Shown: positions 9,213 through 19,827, numbered from the stretch's first letter. The stretch is DNA of 64,000 bases from Rivibacter subsaxonicus (GCF_004217215.1 NZ_SHKP01000005.1:191501-255500); one strand, 5' to 3'. A program made the numbers and translations. Notes: generated by a model not told the origin, from the letters alone.

Positions 9213-10301
9213 ATGCAAGTTCGCGCCGACCAGCTCGCCCAGCATCTGCAGCGCGGCCTCGCCCCGCTCTACCTGCTGCACGGCGACGAGCCGTTGCTGG
9301 CGATCGAGGCGGCCGACGCCATCCGCGCCAAGGCCCGCGCCGAGGGCTACAGCGAACGCCAGGTCCACACCGTGGCCGGCGCCCATTTCGACTGGAGCTC
9401 GCTGCTCGGCGCGGCCAGCGCCCTGAGCCTGTTTGCCGAGCGCCAGATCATCGAGATCCGCATCCCCTCCGGCAAGCCGGGCAAGGAAGGCTCGGCCGCG
9501 CTGCAGCAGTACTGCGAGCAACTGCCGGACGACACGGTCACCATCGTCTCGCTGCCGCGTCTGGATCGCCAGCAGCAGCAGAGCGCCTGGTTCACGGCAC
9601 TCGACGGCGCCGGCGTCTCGATCCGGCTCGATCCGGTCGATCGCCAGGCGCTGCCGCAATGGATCGCGCAGCGCCTGGCGCAGCAGGGCCAGCGCGTGGC
9701 GACCGGCGAGGAAGGCCAGCGCACGCTCGCCTTCTTTGCCGACCGCGTCGAGGGCAACCTGCTCGCCGCTCAGCAGGAGATCCGCAAGCTCGGCCTGCTG
9801 CATCCGCAGGGCGAACTGAGCTTCGAGCACATCGAGGCCGCGGTGCTCAACGTGGCGCGCTACGACGTGTTCAAGCTCGGCGAGGCGGTGCTGGCCGGCC
9901 AGGTCGCACGCGCGCTGCGCATGCTCGACGGCCTGCAGGCCGAGGGCGAGGCCGCGGTGCTGGTGCACTGGACGCTGGCCGAGGACATCCGCGCGCTGCG
10001 CCGCTGCAAGGACGCCATCAACAACGGCAAGCCACTGCCGATGGCGCTGCGCGAGAACCGCGTCTGGGGCCTGAAGGAGAAGCTCTTCGAGCGCGCGCTG
10101 CCTCGCCTGAGCGAGACCCAGATCGAGCAGCTGGTCGAGGCCGCGCAGGTCTGCGACGGACTCGTCAAGGGTCTCAAGCACCCGGCCTGGCCGGCCGATC
10201 CCTGGGCCGGGCTGCAGCGGCTGGCCTTGATGATCAGCTCGGCAGTGATGCCGGTGGCGGCCGGCGCGGCGCGGCCGCGTTTGGTGCTGGCGGTCGGCTA
10301 G
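9213..10301 (+). CDS. holA: DNA polymerase III delta subunit
   Basis: 362 residues of the HolA family: the start MQVRADQLAQHL, the Walker-like loop region LYLLHGDEPLL, and the phrase EGNLLAAQQEIRKLGLL are typical. The delta subunit opens the beta sliding clamp within the clamp loader during replication. It follows lptE after 28 bases, as in most Gram-negative bacteria. Its TAG stop shares the palindrome CTAG with the TAG stop of the convergent ghrA gene. Confidence 0.95.
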   Translation: MQVRADQLAQHLQRGLAPLYLLHGDEPLLAIEAADAIRAKARAEGYSERQVHTVAGAHFDWSSLLGAASALSLFAERQIIEIRIPSGKPGKEGSAALQQYCEQLPDDTVTIVSLPRLDRQQQQSAWFTALDGAGVSIRLDPVDRQALPQWIAQRLAQQGQRVATGEEGQRTLAFFADRVEGNLLAAQQEIRKLGLLHPQGELSFEHIEAAVLNVARYDVFKLGEAVLAGQVARALRMLDGLQAEGEAAVLVHWTLAEDIRALRRCKDAINNGKPLPMALRENRVWGLKEKLFERALPRLSETQIEQLVEAAQVCDGLVKGLKHPAWPADPWAGLQRLALMISSAVMPVAAGAARPRLVLAVG

Positions 10302-11233
10302 TAGCCGCGCTGGCGGTCCACCTGGTGGGCCAACGACGCGCCGTCGCGCAGGGCGCGCACGTTGAGCGCGGCCACCGCGCTGGCGCTGCGCGGGTCGGTC
10401 TGCGCCGCGGCATGCGGCAGCACAGTGATCCTCGGATGACCCCAGAACGGATGCTCCGCCGGCAGCGGTTCGCTGCGGAACACGTCGAGCACCGCGTGGC
10501 GCAGGTGGCCGCCATCGAGGGCGGCGAGCAGCTCGGCCTCGACCACATGCGCGCCGCGCGCAAGGTTGACGAGGCTGGCGCCGGCTTGCATCTGCCCCAG
10601 GCGCGCGGCATCGAAGAGATCGCGCGTCGCGTCGGTCAGCGGCAGCAGGTTGACGACGATCTGCGCCGCGCCCAGCACCGACGGCAGCGCGTCCCAGCCG
10701 GCGCGGGTGTCGATGCCGTCGATGGCACGCGCCCGCGCGCTCCAGCCCGTCACGCGGTAGCCGTGACCGGCGATGCGGCGCGCGCAGGTGGCACCCATCT
10801 GGCCGAGGCCGAGCACCGCCACCGTCGTCTCGTCGGCGCGGGTCTGGCCATGCGGCGCCCAGCGCGCCTGCTGCTGCAGGCGCTGGTAGCGGAAGAAGCC
10901 GCGATGCAGGCCGAGCACCGCCCAGAGCGCGGTCTCGGCCATCGCGGCGTTCATCAAAGGGTCGACCATGCGCGCCAGCGGCACCTCGGCCGGCAGCGTG
11001 GGGTCGGCGAGCAGGCGATCGACGCCGGCCCACAGCGACTGCACCAGGCGCAGCTTCGGCAGGCCGGCCAGCGCGCCGGGCGCCGGGTTGGCGACGATGG
11101 CGATGTCGATGGCCTCGCGCGGGCCCTCGTCGGCGTCCGTGACGAAGCGCTCGCCAGGCAGCGCGGCATCCAGCGCCGGGCGCCACGACGCCCACTCGCG
11201 CGCGTCGAAGTCGCAGGCGAGCAGGATCGTCAC
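10298..11233 (-). CDS. ghrA: Glyoxylate/hydroxypyruvate reductase A-type D-2-hydroxyacid dehydrogenase
   Basis: 311 residues from a GTG that overlaps the stop of pncC. The nucleotide-binding motif VAVLGLGQMG and the catalytic trio Arg (NLARGAH), Glu (FRSEPLP) and His (LPHAAA) identify a D-isomer-specific 2-hydroxyacid dehydrogenase of the GhrA branch, which reduces glyoxylate and hydroxypyruvate with NADPH. It is the last gene of a minus-strand series beginning at thiL. Substrate is inferred from family; related enzymes act on other 2-ketoacids. Confidence 0.85.
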   Translation of the reverse strand: MTILLACDFDAREWASWRPALDAALPGERFVTDADEGPREAIDIAIVANPAPGALAGLPKLRLVQSLWAGVDRLLADPTLPAEVPLARMVDPLMNAAMAETALWAVLGLHRGFFRYQRLQQQARWAPHGQTRADETTVAVLGLGQMGATCARRIAGHGYRVTGWSARARAIDGIDTRAGWDALPSVLGAAQIVVNLLPLTDATRDLFDAARLGQMQAGASLVNLARGAHVVEAELLAALDGGHLRHAVLDVFRSEPLPAEHPFWGHPRITVLPHAAAQTDPRSASAVAALNVRALRDGASLAHQVDRQRGY

Positions 11234-11721
11234 GCGGCCTCCGCGGCTCGCAGCAGGCGTTCGAGTGCGATGCGCACCGTCTGCGCCCGAACGGCGGCGC
11301 GGTCGCCCTTCAGTTGCAGGCGCTCGGCGCGAGGCTGCAAGCCACGCCGCGCGATCGCCAGCCAGACCAGCCCGACCGGCTTGCTCGCACTGCCGCCGCC
11401 GGGCCCGGCGATGCCGGTCACCGCGACAACCAGATCTGCCGGCGAATGAATCAGCGCGCCCTCGGCCATGGCCAGCGCCACCGGCTCGCTGACCGCACCC
11501 TCGGCAGCGATCAGCCGGGCGTCGACGCCGAGCAACTCGCTCTTGGCCGCGTTGCTGTAGCTGACGAAGCCGCGCTCGAACCAGTCGCTCGAGCCGGCGA
11601 TCGAGGTGCAGGCCGCGGCGATCAGGCCGCCGGTGCAACTCTCGGCGCTGGCGACGCGCAGGCCCTTGGCGCGCAGCGTGTCGGCCAGGCGCAGCACCAG
11701 CGCCTCGTCGTCACCGTTCAC
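11230..11721 (-). CDS. pncC: CinA C-terminal domain protein, nicotinamide-nucleotide amidase
   Basis: 163 residues. The family motifs ESCTGGLIAAACTSIAGSS and TGIAGPGGGSASKPVGLV are both present, giving the stand-alone CinA C-terminal (PncC) form. It deamidates nicotinamide mononucleotide to nicotinate mononucleotide in pyridine nucleotide recycling. The GTG at 11721 is chosen because it overlaps the pgpA stop (GTGA); another GTG at 11739 would add six residues. The stop in turn overlaps the ghrA start. Confidence 0.9.
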   Translation of the reverse strand: MNGDDEALVLRLADTLRAKGLRVASAESCTGGLIAAACTSIAGSSDWFERGFVSYSNAAKSELLGVDARLIAAEGAVSEPVALAMAEGALIHSPADLVVAVTGIAGPGGGSASKPVGLVWLAIARRGLQPRAERLQLKGDRAAVRAQTVRIALERLLRAAEAA

Positions 11722-12284
11722 GGGAACAACCTCCACCACAGCGCCATCACCAGCAGCGTGCAGCCGGCGGCGACCAGGTCATCGAAGATGATGCCGAAGC
11801 CCTGCGACCAGCCGATCGCGCCCTCGGCCCCGCGGCGCTTGAACAGCCGGTCGGCCCAACCGACCGGACCCGGCTTGACCGCATCGAAGAAGCGGAACAG
11901 GGCGAAGGCCACGACCTGGGCCCAGACCCCATGGCCGGCGACCAGCCACAGCACGAGCCAGAAGGCGATGATCTCGTCCCAGACGATTGCGCCCGGGTCG
12001 GCAATGCGCAAATGGCGGGCGGTGGCGGTGCAGGCCCACCAGCCGACGAACAGGCCGATGGCGAGCAGCAGCAGCCAGCCGCGGTCGTCGAGCCAGCGCT
12101 GCAGCACCAGGAACGAGAGCCAGGCCCAGAGCGTGCCGATCGTGCCCGGCGCCACCGGACTCAGGCCGGAGCCGAAGCCGAACGCGATCAGGTGCGCCGG
12201 GTGGCGCAGCATGAATCGGGCGCTGGGTCGCAGCGGCGCGGCGGCCGTGGCTGGGTCCGGCGTGGTGGCATTCGCGTTCTCCAT
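11718..12284 (-). CDS. pgpA: Phosphatidylglycerophosphatase A
   Basis: 188 residues, membrane protein of the PgpA family with the signature GFGSGLSPVAPGTIGTLWA, four or so hydrophobic segments, and the C-terminal FDDLVAA motif. It removes phosphate from phosphatidylglycerol phosphate to make phosphatidylglycerol. The ATG overlaps the thiL stop (ATGA) and the thiL-pgpA order is conserved across many proteobacteria. Confidence 0.94.
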   Translation of the reverse strand: MENANATTPDPATAAAPLRPSARFMLRHPAHLIAFGFGSGLSPVAPGTIGTLWAWLSFLVLQRWLDDRGWLLLLAIGLFVGWWACTATARHLRIADPGAIVWDEIIAFWLVLWLVAGHGVWAQVVAFALFRFFDAVKPGPVGWADRLFKRRGAEGAIGWSQGFGIIFDDLVAAGCTLLVMALWWRLFP

Positions 12285-13273
12285 CAGGCGCTCTTGAAGT
12301 GGTCGAAGCTGGCGAAGTCGACCGGAACTGCGCGGCCGTCGCGATCCTCGATGCGCACGCCGGGTTCGGCCTCGATGCGGCCGATGCGCGCGGCGGCGCA
12401 GCCGCCGGCGCGCGCGGCCGCCAGCACCTCGGCATGGCGGGCGGCCGGCGCGGTGAACAGCAGCTCGTAGTCGTCGCCGCCGGCGAGCTGGCACAGCCGG
12501 CGCAGCGCCAGCGGCTGCACGGCCAGCTCGGGGCTGCATGGCAGCGCGTCGGCGTCGATCCGCGCGCCGACGCCGCTGAGCGCCAGCACATGGCGCAGGT
12601 CGCCGAGCAGGCCGTCGGAGACGTCGATCGCCGCGCTGGCCACGCCACGCAGCGCGATGCCGAGCGCCACCCGGGGTTGTGGCAACTCCATCGCGGCGCG
12701 TACCCGCTCGAAGGCATCGCCCGGCAAGGCCAGCGTGCCGCGAAAGACTTCGAGCGCCAGCCGTGCGTCGCCGATGCCACGGCCGGGCGCGTGGCTGATC
12801 CAGAGCTCGTCGCCGGCTCGCGCGCCGCTGCGCAGCAAGGCGGCACCGGACGGCACCTCGCCGAAGACCGTGATGCACAGGTTGAGCGGGCCGGCGGTGG
12901 TGTCGCCGCCGACCAGCGCGCAGTCGTGGGCATCGGCCAGCGCGTAGAGGCCTTCAGCAAGGGCGTCGAGCCAGTCCGCCTCGGCGCGCGGCAGCGCCAG
13001 CGCCAGCGTGAAGGCCAGCGGTCGCGCGCCGCTGGCAGCGAGGTCGGAGAGGTTGACCGCCAGCGCCTTGTGGCCCAGGCGCGCCGGATCGACGGTCGAC
13101 AGGAAATGGCGGCCCTCGACCAGCATGTCGCTCGACACCGCCAGCTGCATGCCAGGCTGCGGCGCCAGCAGCGCGCAGTCGTCGCCGCTGCCCAGCGCGA
13201 TGCCGGGCCGCGGCTCGCGGTGGCGCATGAAGCAGCGCCGGATCAGCTCGAACTCGCCAAGGGGGGTACTCAT
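12284..13273 (-). CDS. thiL: Thiamine-monophosphate kinase
   Basis: 329 residues. Recognised by the N-terminal LGEFELIRRCF, the Mg/ATP motifs SGDDCALL and SSDMLVEGRHF, VGGDTT, and AIDVSDGLLGDL, all typical of ThiL in the PurM superfamily. It phosphorylates thiamine monophosphate to the active diphosphate. ATG at 13273 is preferred; an in-frame GTG at 13291 is possible. No clear Shine-Dalgarno sequence is visible. Upstream by 25 bases is the response-regulator gene on the same strand. Confidence 0.95.
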   Translation of the reverse strand: MSTPLGEFELIRRCFMRHREPRPGIALGSGDDCALLAPQPGMQLAVSSDMLVEGRHFLSTVDPARLGHKALAVNLSDLAASGARPLAFTLALALPRAEADWLDALAEGLYALADAHDCALVGGDTTAGPLNLCITVFGEVPSGAALLRSGARAGDELWISHAPGRGIGDARLALEVFRGTLALPGDAFERVRAAMELPQPRVALGIALRGVASAAIDVSDGLLGDLRHVLALSGVGARIDADALPCSPELAVQPLALRRLCQLAGGDDYELLFTAPAARHAEVLAAARAGGCAAARIGRIEAEPGVRIEDRDGRAVPVDFASFDHFKSA

Positions 13274-13298
13274 TGGGCGTGGATTGTCCACGCGCGCT

Positions 13299-13946
13299 TC
13301 AAGTCCCCGGCCGCAGCAGGTTGGCCAGCTCGACCGCCGAACGCACGCCCATCTTGTCGAACACGCGTGCGCGGTGGACCTCGACCGTGCGCACGCTGAT
13401 CTGCAGCCGGTCGGCGATCAGCTTGTTGGGCAGGCCGTCGATCACCAGTTGCATGACCTCGCGCTCGCGCTCGGTCAGCTCGGCGCAGCGGCGCTGCAGC
13501 GCCTGCGCCTCGTCGCGCCGCGCCAGCGCCGCGCGGCTGGCGTCGAGCGCACGTTCGATGCGGTCGACCAGCGCGTTGTCGGCAAAGGGCTTGAGCACAT
13601 AGTCGAAGGCGCCGCGCTGGATCGCCGCCACCGCGCCCGGCACGTCGCCATGGCCGGTGACGAAGATCACCGGCAGCAGCGCCTGCACGCCGCGCTCGAC
13701 CAGCCGCTCGAACAGCTGCAGCCCGCTCATGCCGCCGGGCATGCGCATGTCGAGCACGATGCAGGCCGGCGCGTTGAAGGCCAGATCGCCACGCGCGGCC
13801 AGCCAGGCCTCGAAGGCCTCGGCGCTGGCGTGCTGCTCGGCCAGCAGCCGGCGCGTGCGCAGCAGCCAGGCCAGCGCCTCGCGCACCACCGGCTCGTCGT
13901 CGACCAGGTGCACCAGCGGCAGCGAATGCTTCGGTGGCGGATTCAT
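13299..13946 (-). CDS. FixJ-family two-component response regulator
   Basis: 215 residues: an N-terminal receiver with acidic pair Asp16/Asp17, phospho-acceptor Asp66 in VLDMRMPG, Thr97 and Lys119 (VLKPF), then a LuxR-type helix-turn-helix (LTEREREVMQLVIDGLPNKLIA...) in the last 70 residues. It should act as a DNA-binding transcription regulator phosphorylated by the sensor kinase whose gene ends four bases inside its start. FixJ/DctR/TtrR-type regulators have this build. Targets are unknown; the divergent maeB gene beyond the kinase suggests C4-dicarboxylate metabolism. Confidence 0.9.
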   Translation of the reverse strand: MNPPPKHSLPLVHLVDDEPVVREALAWLLRTRRLLAEQHASAEAFEAWLAARGDLAFNAPACIVLDMRMPGGMSGLQLFERLVERGVQALLPVIFVTGHGDVPGAVAAIQRGAFDYVLKPFADNALVDRIERALDASRAALARRDEAQALQRRCAELTEREREVMQLVIDGLPNKLIADRLQISVRTVEVHRARVFDKMGVRSAVELANLLRPGT

Positions 13947-16018
13947 GCGGCGCTGGCCTGGGTCTGCGGCGCGTCAGCGTCAGCCGCCACCCTGGCGCAG
14001 GGCAGCGTGAAGCGAAAGCGGCTGCCGGCCGGCACACCGCCGGCGTCGCGCGGCGTGTCGAAGTCGAGCGCGCCGCCATGCTGCTCGACCACCGTGCGAC
14101 ACAGGCTCAGGCCGAGGCCCATGCCCTCGCGCTTGGTGGTGAAGAAGGGCGTGAAGAGCCGCTCGGCGACCTCGGGCGCGATGCCGGGGCCGCGGTCGGC
14201 GATCGAGAACTCGATGAAGTTGCCGCGCCGCGCCAGTGCGATGCGCAGAACCCGCTCGCGCCCGGGCGGATTGGCCTCCATCGCCTGCATGCCGTTGCGG
14301 GCCAGGTTGAGCAGCACCTGCTCGATCATCGTGCGGTCGCACTGCACCGTCCACGCGGGGTCGATGCTCGCGGCCTCGATGCGGCAACCGAGCTTGCGCG
14401 CCTGCAGCCCGGCCAGCGGCAACACCGCGTCGAGCAGTTCGGCGCAGCGCACCGCCTCGCGCAGCTGCTCGCGGCGACGCACGAAGTCCTGCACGCTCTT
14501 GATCACGCGGCCGGCGCGGCCGGCCTGCTCGGCAATGCGCGCGAGCGCCTCGCGGATCGGCGGCAGGCCGGCGCCATCCGCGTCGTCGATCAGGTTCAGC
14601 GAGCCGGTGGCGTAGCTGGCGATCGCCGCCAGCGGCTGGTTGAGCTCGTGGCTGAGCATCGATGCCATCTCGCCCATCGTCGCCAGGCGCGCGGTGGCCT
14701 GCAGCTTTTCCTGCTGCTGGCGCGCCAGGTCTTCGGCGCGGCGCTGGGCGCTGAGGTCGAGCACCGCGCTCATCCAGCCACTCTGGCGGCCGTCGGCGTC
14801 GAGCAGCGGCGCCTCGTAGACCATGACCGGAAAGCGCTCGCCGCCGGCATGCATGAACACGGTTTCGTGGCCCTCGCGCGGCGGTTGGGTGCCGCCGCTG
14901 CGCAGTGCCGCCTGGCGTGCTTCGTAGTGGGCCCTGAACTCGGGCGGCCAGTAGGGCGGGGCGTCGCGCCCCACCAGTTCGGCGGCGCTGAAGCCGACCA
15001 TCGCGCAGAAAGCCGGGTTGACGTAGCTGATGCGGCCCTCGAGATCGCGCGCGCGCAGGCCGGCGACGAGCGAGTTCTCCATCGCGCGACGCAGCGTCAG
15101 CTCCTCGGCCAGACGCCGCTCGGCGCGGGCGCGCCGGCGCACGTCGTTGACCAGCAGCGCCACCACGCCGGCCAGCGCCAGCGAGAGGCCGAGCACCAGC
15201 GAGATCGCCAGGTTCGGGATCGCTCGCGGTGCGGTCCGGGCGCTGTCGAGTCGCAACAGCAGCGTGGCGCCGGGCAGGTCGAGCAAGCGCTCGGCGACGA
15301 ACACGCCGGCGCCGCGCTGGCTGCCGGAGCGCGCCAGCCGGGTGCCGTCGGCCTCGACCAGGCTCAGTTCGCCGCTGCGCTGCAGGCCGGCGTCGAGCTC
15401 GCCGAGCAGGCCGGGCAGCGAGAAGCTGGCGACGATGAAGCCCTGCGCCTGGCCGCCGCGCAGCACCGGTACGCACAGGTCGATCGCCTCGATGCCCAGG
15501 CCGTCGGCCTGCGGCACGAAGTAGCTGCGCGACCAGTTCGGCTGGCCGCGCCGGCGGGCCGCGGCGCAGGCCACCCAGGTGTCGAGGTCGAGCTGCGCAC
15601 GCGGCAGCGGCAAAGATGGAGCGCCGGCGCCGATGCCAGCGGCGGCAAACAGCGGACTCGCGTAGGGCGAATCGATCGCGTCGTCCACCGCGCCGGGTGC
15701 CAGCCCGCGCCGCTCGAGCCTCAGCAGCGCGCGCTGCGCGCGCAGCAGCGCGCGCGCCTCGGTGTGCCAATCGCCGCCGGGCTCGTTCCATTGCAGGGCG
15801 TGCACCGCCTGTAGCTGGTAGGCAAAGTGCCGGCGCAACTCGGCGGCGGCGGCGAGCGCGGACTCGTCGACGCTCTCCTGCAGCCGGTCGCGCTCGTGGC
15901 GCAGCGTCAGCACGAACAGCAGCGCCTGGGCGATGACGATCAGGCCGATCAGTGCCGCCCATGGCAGCAGGCGGCGCCAGCGGCGTGGCGTGCCCGGAGA
16001 GACAGTGCTGCCGTCCAT
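13943..16018 (-). CDS. Membrane sensor histidine kinase with PAS domain
   Basis: 691 residues from the ATG at 16018. Order: membrane helix near residues 16-36, a long periplasmic domain of about 250 residues, a second helix around 275-298, a PAS domain near 320-440, an HisKA dimerisation box with SHELNQPLAAI (phospho-His457), and an HATPase domain with N (NLARNGMQAM), G1 (DRGPGI) and G2 (GMGLGLSL) boxes. The architecture resembles DctS/FixL-type kinases that sense organic acids. Its stop overlaps the response-regulator start, forming a two-gene signalling unit. Ligand is not deducible; the neighbour maeB hints at C4-dicarboxylates. Confidence 0.88.
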   Translation of the reverse strand: MDGSTVSPGTPRRWRRLLPWAALIGLIVIAQALLFVLTLRHERDRLQESVDESALAAAAELRRHFAYQLQAVHALQWNEPGGDWHTEARALLRAQRALLRLERRGLAPGAVDDAIDSPYASPLFAAAGIGAGAPSLPLPRAQLDLDTWVACAAARRRGQPNWSRSYFVPQADGLGIEAIDLCVPVLRGGQAQGFIVASFSLPGLLGELDAGLQRSGELSLVEADGTRLARSGSQRGAGVFVAERLLDLPGATLLLRLDSARTAPRAIPNLAISLVLGLSLALAGVVALLVNDVRRRARAERRLAEELTLRRAMENSLVAGLRARDLEGRISYVNPAFCAMVGFSAAELVGRDAPPYWPPEFRAHYEARQAALRSGGTQPPREGHETVFMHAGGERFPVMVYEAPLLDADGRQSGWMSAVLDLSAQRRAEDLARQQQEKLQATARLATMGEMASMLSHELNQPLAAIASYATGSLNLIDDADGAGLPPIREALARIAEQAGRAGRVIKSVQDFVRRREQLREAVRCAELLDAVLPLAGLQARKLGCRIEAASIDPAWTVQCDRTMIEQVLLNLARNGMQAMEANPPGRERVLRIALARRGNFIEFSIADRGPGIAPEVAERLFTPFFTTKREGMGLGLSLCRTVVEQHGGALDFDTPRDAGGVPAGSRFRFTLPCARVAADADAPQTQASAA

Positions 16019-16154
16019 GCCGCGATCATTCACGCTCGAGGCGAGAAACTGATACGCAGTTTCGCGCATCGGCAACGGCCACGCCGGAGCGACACTGGGT
16101 GCCCATGCCTGCCCATTTGCGGCCGCGACCCACCTGCGGCGCGCGTGCGCTTCC

Positions 16155-16160
16155 TACAAT
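16155..16160 (+). promoter_or_regulatory. -10 box upstream of maeB
   Basis: TACAAT in the context TTCCTACAATGG, 26 bases before the chosen maeB ATG. A start of transcription near 16166-16168 would exclude the in-frame ATG at 16159, which overlaps the box, and supports the ATG at 16186. Confidence 0.45.
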
Positions 16161-16185
16161 GGACCAAGCTCCACGGATCAATGCC

Positions 16186-18492
<2,307 letters not shown>

Positions 18493-18511
18493 AGGCACCA
18501 GAAAATAAAGT

Positions 18512-18527
18512 GTGAGCGCACGCTCAC
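18512..18527. promoter_or_regulatory. Palindromic operator-like site downstream of maeB
   Basis: Perfect inverted repeat GTGAGCG-CA-CGCTCAC, with the size and spacing of a TetR-type or FadR-type operator. It lies 20 bases after the maeB stop and about 220 upstream of the barnase-like gene. It is followed at 18529-18560 by a separate imperfect hairpin (CCGGG..CGAGA / TCTCG..CCCGG) that may be part of a weak terminator. Confidence 0.4.
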
Positions 18528-18528
18528 G

Positions 18529-18560
18529 CCGGGTTCGAGAAAATGCATCTCGGCTCCCGG
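18529..18560 (+). terminator. Possible hairpin terminator after maeB
   Basis: Two-part stem CCGGG/CCCGG and CGAGA/TCTCG around an internal mismatch loop and a 7-base apical loop. No T run follows, so any termination would be weak or Rho-assisted. Confidence 0.3.
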
Positions 18561-18614
18561 CGGCATGACCGTTAATCGGTGCGCGATGTCACGATCAGCA
18601 GAGTCGATGCCGGA

Positions 18615-18628
18615 AGTTTGCGCAAACT
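18615..18628. promoter_or_regulatory. 14-bp perfect palindrome upstream of the RNase gene
   Basis: AGTTTGCGCAAACT reads the same on both strands. It lies about 50 bases upstream of the predicted -35 box of the barnase-like gene, a position suited to a dimeric activator or repressor. No factor can be named. Confidence 0.35.
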
Positions 18629-18676
18629 GACTTACTGGATAGCCGTCACGGTCGTGCCGCATTTTTGTGCAGCGGC

Positions 18677-18705
18677 TTGAGCTTTGGCGCCCGCTCCGGT
18701 AACAT
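18677..18705 (+). promoter_or_regulatory. Sigma-70 promoter of the RNase-barstar unit
   Basis: TTGAGC at 18677-18682 and TAACAT at 18700-18705 with the ideal 17-base spacer. Predicted start of transcription is near 18712, about 20 bases before the GTG start codon of the RNase gene. Confidence 0.6.
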
Positions 18706-18732
18706 CGCGGCTTCGCTTTTCAGGGGAAACCC

Positions 18733-19152
18733 GTGCTGACCTCCGGTCGAACGAGCCGCAGTTCCGGTTTCGTTGTTGCCGCGGCGCGCGTCCTGCTGAC
18801 GGCGGCGGTGCTGTGCAGTGCGGGCAGCCTTGCAGCCAGAACCCCGAATGACGGCCTCGAGCCGAAGATCGTGGCACTGGCCGAACTGCCGCCCGAGGCC
18901 CGGGGCACGTTCCGGCAGATCCGGTCCGGCGGACCCTTCCCCTACGAAAAGGACGGCATTGTGTTCGGCAACCGGGAGCGATTGCTCCCCAAGTACCCGC
19001 GCGGCTACTACCGCGAGTACACCGTGCGCACGCCAGGGTCCCGCGATCGGGGGGCCAGGCGCATCGTGTGTGGGGGGCGTGAGCCCGTCATGCCCGACGC
19101 GTGCTACTACACCGACGATCACTATGCGAGCTTCCGCCTCATCGCGCAGTGA
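18733..19152 (+). CDS. Secreted guanyl-specific ribonuclease (barnase-like)
   Basis: 139 residues from a GTG, with a signal peptide (hydrophobic core about 12-32, cleavage near SLAA). The mature part matches the microbial RNase N1/T1 (barnase) family: IRSGGPFPYEKDG, GYYREYTVRTPG, RIVCGG and CYYTDDHYASF. By alignment with the family, Glu95, Arg110 and His130 are the catalytic residues. It cleaves RNA after G, probably outside the cell or in the periplasm, for nutrient scavenging or competition. The next gene encodes a barstar inhibitor, which protects the cytoplasm, as in Bacillus barnase-barstar. Two cysteines (113 and 124) may form a disulfide. Confidence 0.88.
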   Translation: MLTSGRTSRSSGFVVAAARVLLTAAVLCSAGSLAARTPNDGLEPKIVALAELPPEARGTFRQIRSGGPFPYEKDGIVFGNRERLLPKYPRGYYREYTVRTPGSRDRGARRIVCGGREPVMPDACYYTDDHYASFRLIAQ

Positions 19153-19192
19153 AACCAGATTCCATCAACAACATTCGAGGGGGACCGTGATC

Positions 19193-19588
19193 ATGCTGTT
19201 GCAGACCGTCCGTCCGAACATCGTGCAGGCCATCCGCGCGTTCCGCGTGGAGGACCTGCAGCTGGCCGCGCAAGACCTGGGCCAGCACTTCCTCTACGCC
19301 AACCTGAGCGCTGCGCAGTCCAAGCAGGACGTGCTGGAAGGTATCGCCGAGGCCTTCCTGTTCCCGACCCACTTCGGCAAGAACCTCGACGCGCTGTTCG
19401 ACTGCATGACCGACCTGGTCCACAAGTCGGGCCAGCAACCGGGCTTCGTGGTGGTGCTGGAACAGTTGCCCGACAACCCCAGGTTCGATCGCGAGGCGCG
19501 CGAGCAGTTGCTCGACGTGTTCCGCGACGCCGCAGACTTCTGGGGGGAACGAAAGATACCCTTCAGGTGCTTCTATTCTTTTCAGTAG
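19193..19588 (+). CDS. Barstar-family ribonuclease inhibitor
   Basis: 131 residues. The barstar fold is recognised from the segment LYANLSAAQSKQDVLEGIAEAFLFPTHFGKNLDAL, followed by a C-terminal FRDAADFWGERKIPFRCFYS. The acidic residues of barstar helix 2 that plug the RNase active site fall around HFGKNLDALFDC. It should bind and neutralise the RNase encoded 40 bases upstream before export. ATG 19193 is used; an in-frame GTG at 19187 lies closer to the GAGGGGG ribosome-binding site and is an equal candidate. Confidence 0.88.
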   Translation: MLLQTVRPNIVQAIRAFRVEDLQLAAQDLGQHFLYANLSAAQSKQDVLEGIAEAFLFPTHFGKNLDALFDCMTDLVHKSGQQPGFVVVLEQLPDNPRFDREAREQLLDVFRDAADFWGERKIPFRCFYSFQ

Positions 19589-19623
19589 CCCGCTCCCCGG
19601 ACATCGGGCAGGGAGAGCGGGCG

Positions 19624-19758
19624 ATGGAAGCCCAGGTTGAAGTGGCACCGGCCAAGCCGGCCGTCAAGACCGCCGCACAGAAGGTCGCCAGCTTCGGCAT
19701 GAACATGCCGATGATGAGCAGTGCCTTCGACACCGCGAGCTGGCTGGTAGCGGCCTAG
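19624..19758 (+). CDS. Small Ala/Met-rich ORF after barstar, unknown
   Basis: 44 residues from an ATG with a good ribosome-binding site (GGGAGAG, 6-base spacer). Composition is Ala-, Val- and Met-rich (GMNMPMM near the middle) with one predicted helix and no signal peptide. It begins 35 bases after the barstar stop and ends 22 bases before a strong hairpin, so it could be the third gene of the RNase-barstar unit. I recognise no family. It may be a real small protein or a remnant. Confidence 0.45.
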   Translation: MEAQVEVAPAKPAVKTAAQKVASFGMNMPMMSSAFDTASWLVAA

Positions 19759-19778
19759 CCGCCGGTTCGGCACAAAAC

Positions 19779-19807
19779 AAGAAGGGCCCGCGATGCGGGC
19801 CCTTCTT
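19779..19807. terminator. Bidirectional terminator between the barstar unit and ksgA
   Basis: Perfect 11-bp stem GAAGGGCCCGC / GCGGGCCCTTC around GAT. Read on the minus strand it is followed by a T-rich tail (TTGTTTTGTG), which makes it the terminator of ksgA; on the plus strand it ends the RNase-barstar-small ORF transcript with a short TT tail. Confidence 0.85.
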
Positions 19808-19827
19808 CATGGCGGAGCGCAGGTGCC

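Noticed and set aside
16159-16185. Earlier ATG as maeB start
   Set aside because: It overlaps the TACAAT box; a transcript from that promoter would begin after it.
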